This document shows, in pieces, positions 1 through 5,619 of a stretch of DNA of 5,619 nucleotides. Where the stretch lies: NCBI GenBank assembly GCA_002294665.1, contig DBFQ01000029.1, positions 1 through 5,619 on the forward strand. Direction: 5' to 3'. The translations under genes and the position numbers were made by a program. Source of the DNA: Candidatus Aminicenantes bacterium UBA876 (lineage in GTDB: Bacteria; Acidobacteriota; Aminicenantia; UBA2199). A model generated the notes under the pieces. It did no database searches. It was not told where the DNA came from and saw nothing but the letters and a program-made list of their open reading frames with translations. The stretch's first letter is position 1; every line of letters begins with the position of its first letter.

Positions 1-986
1 GCCCCTGCCACCAGTTCCTTTAACTGCGTGACTTCCGTCACGGTCAAGGCCACCATCATGATGGTGTGCTCTTTTCCCGTGTATGAGCCGTGGGCGGCCA
101 ATTCCGTCGCGCCCCGGTTCATCTCCCGGGTAATGCACTCGGACACCTCCCGGGGGTGATCGGTCACGATCAACGTCATCAACTGCTTGCGCCTTTGCCC
201 CCGGGGCCGGAACCACGATTTCTCACGCATACCCTGGGTGACTGCATCCACCAGGCCGCCATCTCCCCCATCGCTCAAACCGTCAAACCGGGGCAACACT
301 TCGCCGGTACAGCGCCGCAGGCCGATGGTGGCGATCGCAATTCCGAAAAGCAAAAGCAGGAAAACGAATACCCCGGCCAGCACCCATTCTCCCCTGAACG
401 GGCCCACTTGAGCCCGCAACACGAATGCGGAAGTGGACGATGCCGGCGTGGGGAAGAGGTACAATTTCGCCAGCCAGGCGATTGCCACAACCGTGTAGAT
501 CCATAGGTAATTGCGGCGCAGACGCCTGCCCATGGCTTCAAGGTTCGAAATCGGGAAATGGGGCATCAAAAGATTCTCCGCCAGCATCTCGCCCCAATCC
601 GGGGAGGGATGAAACGGCGGCACCAGCATGGCGGCAAAAAAATCGGTTTCCATCAGGCGCACGCGCGAACTCCACAACTCGTAATAGCGGTAGCGCCTGG
701 TTTCGATCAAAAGGAAGATCGTAACCAGGAGCAGGTTGAGCATGACCACGATATGGCTGGCCTGCGATTCCGAGAATGCCAGAGAGATAAAAGCACCCGT
801 GGCCACCACCGCCCAGTTCGTGGTCGTATCCAGGCGTTGCCTCCAGACATTGGCCCGGCTGACTTCCGCGCGGAACAGGTGCGCCATGGCGGTGGTGAAT
901 TCACCACCCTTCAACTCGTAACCGCGATAGGTCCACACCGGTTCCGCTTGGGGATTGCGGGATTTTCCATTGTTTTTTTCTGCCAT
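1..986 (-). CDS. DUF2270-type membrane protein with C-terminal DUF2179-type domain, 3' end off-window
   Basis: Predicted inner-membrane protein of unknown function. The frame is open from 986 to the left edge, giving 328 codons plus two bases. The ATG at 986 follows GGGAG by 6 bases, and an in-frame TGA at 1013-1011 rules out an earlier start. Residues about 20-228 resemble DUF2270: MAHLFRAEVSRANVWRQRLD, then TTNWAV, then IETRRYRYYELWSSRVRLME. Four hydrophobic segments lie near 58-72, 78-95, 160-178 and 202-223. Arginine clusters at 97-110, 154-158 and 224-225 put both termini in the cytoplasm by the positive-inside rule. A Gly/Asp-rich then basic linker (229-268) leads to a soluble domain from about 269, with LMTLIVTDHPREVSECI, NRGAT and GSYTGKEH (300-307). 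That resembles the DUF2179 tail of YitT-type membrane proteins, whose ligand and role I do not know. The end of this domain, and anything after it, is off-window. Family assignments rest on remembered motifs, not a profile search. Confidence 0.85.
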   Translation of the reverse strand, partial: MAEKNNGKSRNPQAEPVWTYRGYELKGGEFTTAMAHLFRAEVSRANVWRQRLDTTTNWAVVATGAFISLAFSESQASHIVVMLNLLLVTIFLLIETRRYRYYELWSSRVRLMETDFFAAMLVPPFHPSPDWGEMLAENLLMPHFPISNLEAMGRRLRRNYLWIYTVVAIAWLAKLYLFPTPASSTSAFVLRAQVGPFRGEWVLAGVFVFLLLLFGIAIATIGLRRCTGEVLPRFDGLSDGGDGGLVDAVTQGMREKSWFRPRGQRRKQLMTLIVTDHPREVSECITREMNRGATELAAHGSYTGKEHTIMMVALTVTEVTQLKELVAG

Positions 987-997
987 TCTCGTCTCCC
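984..997 (-). promoter_or_regulatory. Ribosome binding site of the DUF2270/DUF2179 gene
   Basis: GGGAG (997-993) sits 6 bases before ATG (986-984). With the in-frame TGA at 1013-1011 and no other start codon in between, it settles the start of this gene. Confidence 0.7.
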
Positions 998-1035
998 GGC
1001 GGCAAGGCGCTCACCGCCAACTGCAGTGCCTCCAC
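987..1035 (-). other. 49-base spacer between nadB and the membrane-protein gene
   Basis: This is the longest non-coding gap in the window. On the transcribed strand it contains GGCGG (1018-1014) and CCGCC (1002-998), which could pair as a 5-bp GC stem with an 11-base loop. A shorter alternative is GGCG with CGCC. No T-run follows either, so it does not look like a Rho-independent terminator and read-through is expected. I see no clear -35/-10 pair. The stem ends 1 base before the Shine-Dalgarno sequence, so an effect on translation is possible but speculative. Confidence 0.45.
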
Positions 1036-2613
1036 TCAGGGGTTCGGCGCCATGAAATGCGCACCCCGGCTCACCTGGTTGTGGCGGGCGGCCTCAACTA
1101 CGAGCAGGGATGTCTGTACGCTGTCGCGCAAATCGATAATGGCCGCATTCACCGCAACTTTCTGGTAAAACTTCAAAACGCGGTGACGCAGGTAATCGAG
1201 ATCCGAGCGTGCCCGGTCCAGGCGGCGATTCGTACGGATGATGCCGGCGTAATTCCACATCGTGTAACGCACGGTGACCATGTCCTGCCAGATCAGCGCC
1301 GGGTCCGGTTCTTCCTCCTGCGGGGGATACCGCCAGGAGGGGATTTCATCCATGATCAGCGCTTGCCATGGATCGTCGCTCCCGGCGGCGATGTCCTCCG
1401 CGGCGCGTGAACCCCACACCATGCCCTCCAACAGCGAAACCGAAGCCAGGCGGTTGGCGCCGTGCACGCCGGTACAGGAGACCTCGCCCACCGCGTACAA
1501 TCCCTTGAGGCTGGATCGGCCATTCAGGTCGACCAGCACTCCGCCGCAACTGTAATGGGCTGCCGGGACCACTGGAATCGGGCGCGCGGTGATGTCCATG
1601 CCCAGGCCGCGGCAATGTTCGGTAATGGTGGGAAAACGCTCCTCGATGGAAATCTTTGTGAAGGAAGCCAGGTCGAGCATGACGTAATCGTCGCCGTTGC
1701 GGATCATCTCCTCGTAGATCGCCCGGGACACTTCGTCCCTGGGAGCAAGGTCCGCCTGATCCGAGTAGCGGGTCATGAAATATTCGCCCTTGCGGTTCAC
1801 CAGTTTGGCACCTTCGCCGCGAACCGCCTCGGAAATCAGAAAGGGTTGTTCGCTTCCCTTCTGGTACAGGGACGTGGGATGAAACTGAACGTATTCCAGA
1901 TTGGCCAGGCGCGCCCCCGCCCGCTGTGCCATGGCGATCCCGTTTCCAACGGCAGAGGACGGATTGGTGGAATGCAGGAAGATGCTGGACAAGCCGCCGG
2001 TTGCCAGGATTACGTGGCGGGCGAACACGCGCCATACCCTGCCGGAATCCAGGTTGAGTACATAAGCCCCGACCACCCGGGGTTCTTCGTATTGCCGCAA
2101 GGGGTTGGTGGAGTGATGCGGACAAGTCAGCAGGTCGATGGCCTGATGCCTGTAGAGCATGGTGACATGCGCCTCATCGCGTAGAGCCTGATCCAGGTGC
2201 TGCTGGATCACCCTGCCCGTCATGTCTTTCACGTTCAGCACGCGACGCCTTGAATGCGCGCCTTCCCGCGCCAGGTCGAACTTGCCGTCCCTGGTCGAGA
2301 AGGGCACTCCCAGTTTCTGAATCAGGAACCGTTCCACCAGCCGGCGCGACAACGATACAACCTGATTCACGGCCGCGGTATGGTTGATCCCATCGCCGCT
2401 GCGGATGATATCGCGCATGAATTCTTCGACAGACTCATCTTCGCTGAGCGCCGCGATCCCTCCCTGGGCAAGCCAGGTGTTGGTGGCGGACTTGTCCGCG
2501 CCCTTGCTGATCACCAGGCAACGGACGCCAAGGCGCGCCAACTCCAGGGCGGCCGTTCCACCGGCGATGCCGCTGCCGATGATCAACACATCGGTTTCCA
2601 ATGTTTCTTTCAT
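1036..2613 (-). CDS. nadB: L-aspartate oxidase
   Basis: Cytoplasmic FAD flavoenzyme that oxidises L-aspartate to iminoaspartate, using oxygen or fumarate as electron acceptor; quinolinate synthase NadA then uses the product. The 525 residues fit the family (about 510-550). The N terminus has the FAD-binding GSGIAGG (13-19) and NTWLAQGGIA (45-54). Active-site positions align with E. coli NadB as I recall it: E117 in REGAHSRRR (E121), H245 in QFHPTSLY (H244), R292 in LAPRDEVSRAI (R290), H353 in AHYSCGG (H351) and R388 in ANRLAS (R386). AHYSCGG plus the REGAHS loop favour NadB over the related succinate dehydrogenase and fumarate reductase flavoproteins, as does the nadC neighbour. The C-terminal helical region carries MWNYAGIIRT. 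The end is SRGAHFMAPNP, where many NadB proteins end SRGxHYxxDYP. The ATG at 2613 lies 1 base after the nadC stop and 6 bases after AAGG, and the FAD motif begins 12 residues in, as usual. Confidence 0.96.
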   Translation of the reverse strand: MKETLETDVLIIGSGIAGGTAALELARLGVRCLVISKGADKSATNTWLAQGGIAALSEDESVEEFMRDIIRSGDGINHTAAVNQVVSLSRRLVERFLIQKLGVPFSTRDGKFDLAREGAHSRRRVLNVKDMTGRVIQQHLDQALRDEAHVTMLYRHQAIDLLTCPHHSTNPLRQYEEPRVVGAYVLNLDSGRVWRVFARHVILATGGLSSIFLHSTNPSSAVGNGIAMAQRAGARLANLEYVQFHPTSLYQKGSEQPFLISEAVRGEGAKLVNRKGEYFMTRYSDQADLAPRDEVSRAIYEEMIRNGDDYVMLDLASFTKISIEERFPTITEHCRGLGMDITARPIPVVPAAHYSCGGVLVDLNGRSSLKGLYAVGEVSCTGVHGANRLASVSLLEGMVWGSRAAEDIAAGSDDPWQALIMDEIPSWRYPPQEEEPDPALIWQDMVTVRYTMWNYAGIIRTNRRLDRARSDLDYLRHRVLKFYQKVAVNAAIIDLRDSVQTSLLVVEAARHNQVSRGAHFMAPNP

Positions 2614-2628
2614 GTCAAACCTTTTCCT
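2611..2628 (-). promoter_or_regulatory. nadB ribosome binding site at the nadC/nadB junction
   Basis: The purine run AGGAAAAGG (2628-2620) ends 6 bases before the nadB ATG (2613-2611) and overlaps the last codons of nadC. The nadC stop (2617-2615) is 1 base from the nadB start, so the two are probably translationally coupled. Confidence 0.7.
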
Positions 2629-3493
2629 GTAAGGGACGGATCTCCAGGCTGAGATCCAGGGATCGGTAGGAGTGGGTCAGTGCCCCCACCGAAATATAAT
2701 CAATTCCCGGCCGGACGCGTTGCGTAATGGTATCCAGGGTCACGTTGCCGGAAAGTTCCAGGCTGCGCAGGCCCCGGTTCATGGATACCGCTTCCGCAAC
2801 CATCTCATCACTGAAATTATCCAGCATGATCACATCCACGGGCAATGCCAGGGCTTCGCGAAACTGGTTCAGGTCCTGGGTCTCCACCTCAACAGGCAGG
2901 TGGGGATGGTTGCGGCGCACCGCCTGCACCGCCAGCGCAATCGAACCGGTCATGCGGATATGGTTATCCTTAATCATGACCATGTCCGCCAGGTGCTGGC
3001 GGTGGTTGGCGCCACCGCCGTCGCGCACGGCGCGTTTTTCCAGCAGACGCATTCCGGGAGTGGTTTTGCGCGTATCCAGCAAGGTTACGCCGGTCCCCTC
3101 CAGGCGGCGGACAAAATTGCGGGTCATGGTGGCCACGCCGCTGAGGCGTTGCAGGAAATTCAGCGCCGTACGTTCAGCCCGCAAGATCGATCCTTCCATC
3201 CCCTGCAATTCCAGCAAGACATCGCCTGTTTCCACCCGGTCTCCATCATGCCGCAGCGACCGGATTCTCACCCCGGCATCCACCAGGCGGAAGGTTTCCC
3301 TGAACGCAGGAATCCCCGACACCACCCCGGCGGCCTTGGCCACAACTTCCGCGCGTACGGGCGCGTCGAATTCGCGCAGGGACAAGGTTGTCGCATCCTC
3401 ATCCACATGGTCTTCAGCCAATGCCAGGCGCACAATGCGCCGCAGTGCTTTTCGCTCTTCCTTCGGGTCAGCGGCACTTGTGAGCGGTTTCAT
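2615..3493 (-). CDS. nadC: Nicotinate-nucleotide pyrophosphorylase (quinolinate phosphoribosyltransferase)
   Basis: Cytoplasmic enzyme that converts quinolinate and PRPP to nicotinate mononucleotide, CO2 and pyrophosphate, the last dedicated step of de novo NAD synthesis. Its 292 residues match the usual 280-300. An N-terminal alpha/beta sandwich (about 15-120) ends in ERTALNFLQRLSG, and the rest is the catalytic barrel. Expected substrate-binding residues are present with a constant +3 offset from the M. tuberculosis enzyme numbering as I recall it: R108, R142-K143 in DTRKTTPG, H164-R165 in GGGANHR, K175 in IKDNH, E204 in VEVET and D225 in MLDN. ELSGNVT and ISVGALTHS near the C terminus bind phosphate in this family. 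The ATG at 3493 is chosen because it overlaps the peptidase stop as ATGA and follows AGAGG. One departure: the early motif usually ending GDxTT reads DEDATT (31-36). The overlap suggests translational coupling to the peptidase. The product feeds nadD and nadE, not seen here. Confidence 0.97.
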   Translation of the reverse strand: MKPLTSAADPKEERKALRRIVRLALAEDHVDEDATTLSLREFDAPVRAEVVAKAAGVVSGIPAFRETFRLVDAGVRIRSLRHDGDRVETGDVLLELQGMEGSILRAERTALNFLQRLSGVATMTRNFVRRLEGTGVTLLDTRKTTPGMRLLEKRAVRDGGGANHRQHLADMVMIKDNHIRMTGSIALAVQAVRRNHPHLPVEVETQDLNQFREALALPVDVIMLDNFSDEMVAEAVSMNRGLRSLELSGNVTLDTITQRVRPGIDYISVGALTHSYRSLDLSLEIRPLQEKV

Positions 3494-3502
3494 TTATCCT
3501 CT
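3490..3502 (-). promoter_or_regulatory. nadC ribosome binding site and ATGA stop/start overlap
   Basis: AGAGG (3502-3498) lies 4 bases before the nadC ATG (3493-3491), inside the last codons of the peptidase gene. The peptidase stop TGA (3492-3490) shares the ATGA with that start. This is the classic arrangement for terminating ribosomes to reinitiate, and it fixes the nadC start. Confidence 0.75.
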
Positions 3503-5619
3503 GTCCAGGGGCGATTGAAAAAGACACGGCTCCAGAAATCCAGCGTGCAGCGGGAATCAAACTGGCGCTTGGGACCGCGGAAACCATGCCTTTCTCCGGG
3601 AAACGCCATGAACTCAACCGGCTTCCCCGCATCCTGGATGCGATCCAGCAGTTGCAGCGAATTCTGCAGATGCACGTTGTCGTCCAGGGTTCCGTGGAGC
3701 AGGCGCAGTCCACCGCGATAGGTGTCGACGTACTCCAGCACCGAGCCGGCTTTGTATCCCTGCGGATTTTCCTGCGGCGTATCCATGTAGCGCTCGGTAT
3801 AAACCGAGTCGTATAATTTCCAGTCGGTCACGGAAAAACTGGCGACTCCGAAATGAAAGACCCCGGGTGACCTGGCCAGTGCGAGGGCGGTCACGTAACC
3901 GCCGTAACTGCCGCCGCTGATGCCGACGCGATCTCCGTCCACCCAGCTTTTTTGTTTCAGGAAATCCACAACCGCAGCGTAATCATGCAGTTCCCAATGA
4001 CCCAGGCGGCGATGCATCAGATCCATTCCCGCCTTGCCGTGGTGCCCGGCACCGCGGTGGTCGGCGATCGCCACGACAATCCCCATCTGGGCCAGGTAGA
4101 AAGCGCCCAAGCCCCTGTTGCCGGGGAATGCGTTCCGCACCGACATCGCACCCGGTCCCCCATACACGTTCAGAACCAGCGGATACTTTTTGTGTTCACT
4201 GAAATCCGGGGGCAGGATCAACTGGACGGGAAGCTGCCAGCCCTCGCCCGCCGGGACACGGATCAGTTGCATGCGGTTCAGACCGTACCGGGCCACCTGA
4301 GGTGAAGCGGAATCGCCAAGCGTTCGCAACAGGCGTCCGCGCCGGTCACGCAGGACCAGCCGGTCCGGGCGATCCATGGCCGAGTGGCGATCCAGGAAAA
4401 GGCCGCCGTCCGGAGACGGGGTCAGGCTGTGCCACCCGGTTTCCGGTGTCAGGCAATGCGTTTTGCCGCCTTTGAGGCCCACGCGGTAGGCTTGGGATTG
4501 GGTCGAATCACGCTGGGAGGCGGAAAACAGGACCTCACGCCGCCCCGTGTCCAGATGCAGCAGGGCGTGAACCGCCCAATCGCCGCGGGTCAACCGGCGG
4601 AGCCGCCCCCGGGAGGACACGTGATAAATATGATGCCAGTCATCGATGGCGCAACGAATGACCAGTTCGCCGGAATCCATGATAATCAGGTCCCTCTCCT
4701 CGAGGAATTCCACCCAACTGGATCGCTGCTGGGAAAAAACTTCCCGCGCGGCCGTTTGCGGTTCCCGCCAGCAGAATACCTTCAAGCGATCCTGTCCACG
4801 GTTCATCCACTGGAAATAAAGGGTCCTGCCGTCACGGGACCAGCGGGGATGGGCCAGGTAGTGTTCCTCATCATCCGGAACAGGGATCCAGTGAATGTCT
4901 TTACTGTCGAGGTCCGCCACCCCGAGGCGAACTTGCGGATTGGGCGCACCGGGCTTGGGATAATATTGTTGCTCCAGTTCAGGGTAAACCCCATCCGAAC
5001 GGGTAATGGGAAACACGGGGACATTGGACTGGTCAAAACGCAAAAAAGCGATGCGGCGGCCGTCCGGTCCCCACCAGAATGCGCGATATCGGCTGCGACG
5101 CCCCAGGATCTCCTCATAATATACCCATGACGCATATCCATTGAGGATCACATCACTGCCATCCGTGGTCAGGCGTCTGGTCTTTGCCGTATCCAGGTCA
5201 TGCACGTAAAGGTCGTTTGCCCGGGTGAAAGCCACCGCGGAACCATCCGGTGACAGCATCGGCGTGTCAATACTTCCCCCGGCTTCCACAGTGGTCATGC
5301 GTTTGGAGCGCAGGTGGTAAACAAACAGCTTGCCCTGCTTGAGAAAACAGGCCAAGGCATAATCCGCCGTCCAGTCGCGCGCATCCATCAGAGACAGTTC
5401 GTGCCCGGCCAGTTCCGGATGGTCGGCCATGGAAAAGAACACCTGCGACTCACCGCTGCGGGCGTTCACGGAAAGAATTTCCATGCCCCGGCTTTCCAGG
5501 TAATGGCTGCTGTCCAGCCATCCCATCACCCGCGGCAGGGGCGTAAGCAGGCCGCGACCGTAATCGACCATCGCCTGTTGGAACGTGAGTTTATCCGTAC
5601 CGGCGGCGCCGGCACCGAG
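3490..5619 (-). CDS. S9B dipeptidyl-peptidase IV-type serine peptidase, 5' end off-window
   Basis: Predicted prolyl oligopeptidase-family enzyme that removes N-terminal dipeptides (classically X-Pro) from peptides. The frame is open to the window edge, giving 709 visible residues. The ATG at 5571 is preceded in frame by 16 codons without a stop, ending KLTFQQA, which resembles the usual mature start of this family, so the true start and any signal peptide lie upstream. An N-terminal beta-propeller (about residues 20-450) holds the DPP IV signature: WVYYEE with the paired glutamates E169/E170 that bind the substrate amino terminus, then RFDQSNVPVF and YYPKPGAPNP. The C-terminal alpha/beta-hydrolase domain has NVYGGPG, nucleophile S571 in GGSYGGY, D646 in HGTLDDNVH and H678 in ERHGF. 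The spacings of 75 and 32 residues are close to the 78 and 32 of human DPP4. The residue two before the usual Y (one before Ser) is Gly, where Trp is common in DPP IV. The family is certain; exact dipeptide preference is inferred. Its stop overlaps the nadC start. Confidence 0.93.
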   Translation of the reverse strand, partial: LGAGAAGTDKLTFQQAMVDYGRGLLTPLPRVMGWLDSSHYLESRGMEILSVNARSGESQVFFSMADHPELAGHELSLMDARDWTADYALACFLKQGKLFVYHLRSKRMTTVEAGGSIDTPMLSPDGSAVAFTRANDLYVHDLDTAKTRRLTTDGSDVILNGYASWVYYEEILGRRSRYRAFWWGPDGRRIAFLRFDQSNVPVFPITRSDGVYPELEQQYYPKPGAPNPQVRLGVADLDSKDIHWIPVPDDEEHYLAHPRWSRDGRTLYFQWMNRGQDRLKVFCWREPQTAAREVFSQQRSSWVEFLEERDLIIMDSGELVIRCAIDDWHHIYHVSSRGRLRRLTRGDWAVHALLHLDTGRREVLFSASQRDSTQSQAYRVGLKGGKTHCLTPETGWHSLTPSPDGGLFLDRHSAMDRPDRLVLRDRRGRLLRTLGDSASPQVARYGLNRMQLIRVPAGEGWQLPVQLILPPDFSEHKKYPLVLNVYGGPGAMSVRNAFPGNRGLGAFYLAQMGIVVAIADHRGAGHHGKAGMDLMHRRLGHWELHDYAAVVDFLKQKSWVDGDRVGISGGSYGGYVTALALARSPGVFHFGVASFSVTDWKLYDSVYTERYMDTPQENPQGYKAGSVLEYVDTYRGGLRLLHGTLDDNVHLQNSLQLLDRIQDAGKPVEFMAFPGERHGFRGPKRQFDSRCTLDFWSRVFFNRPWTEDK

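Noticed and set aside
904..1033. Possible small ORF from TTG at 1020 preceded by GGAGG (1033-1029), about 39 codons
   Set aside because: It uses a weak start codon, overlaps the membrane-protein gene out of frame, and its product has no recognisable features.
90..1055. Several short frames on both strands across the left end, which could suggest a cluster of small genes
   Set aside because: A single minus-strand frame from 986 to the edge carries membrane segments and two recognisable domains and explains the whole stretch.
1400..1450. RLASVSLLEG in NadB instead of the RLASNSLLE of E. coli
   Set aside because: I recall Val at this position in other NadB proteins; it is not strong evidence of altered function.
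1346..2125. Minus-strand open frame of 259 codons inside nadB in another frame
   Set aside because: It is Arg/Gly/Pro-rich with no domain and is fully nested in nadB, whose own frame carries all the catalytic motifs.
2672..3721. Plus-strand open frame of 349 codons opposite nadC and the end of the peptidase gene
   Set aside because: It lies antisense to a convincing nadC, has no recognisable domain and is rich in His, Gln and Arg, as expected from reading a GC-rich gene on the wrong strand.
4384..5130. Plus-strand open frame of 248 codons opposite the peptidase gene
   Set aside because: No family resemblance, and it is antisense to the conserved propeller region. Long shadow frames are expected at this GC content.

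Overview
The window is about 60% GC and is filled almost wall to wall by four genes, all on the minus strand. In transcription order (right to left) they are: an S9B dipeptidyl-peptidase IV-type serine peptidase, cut at its 5' end by the right edge; nadC; nadB; and a predicted membrane protein joining a DUF2270-type four-helix membrane region to a DUF2179-type soluble domain, cut at its 3' end by the left edge. I see no RNA gene, mobile element, CRISPR array, tandem repeat or convincing terminator. Nothing on the plus strand looks like a gene.

Spacing suggests one transcript. The peptidase stop and the nadC start share an ATGA (4-base overlap), nadC and nadB are 1 base apart, and nadB and the membrane-protein gene are 49 bases apart with no terminator between them. 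Each of the three internal starts has a Shine-Dalgarno-like sequence at a usable distance. Any promoter lies to the right of the window, and the transcript probably continues past its left edge.

NadB (L-aspartate oxidase) and NadC (quinolinate phosphoribosyltransferase) are the first and third steps of de novo NAD synthesis from aspartate. Quinolinate synthase (nadA), the step between them, is not in the window. Both proteins keep all the catalytic residues I could map, so they should be active. The peptidase is probably exported and removes N-terminal dipeptides, though its export signal lies off-window. Its link to NAD synthesis is unclear and may be only co-transcription. The membrane protein has no known function and is the least ordinary item here.

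The source is a bacterium with moderately high GC and Shine-Dalgarno-led genes. DPP IV-like peptidases of this kind are common in Acidobacteriota, Aminicenantota, Bacteroidota and many Proteobacteria. I cannot fix the phylum from the sequence alone.
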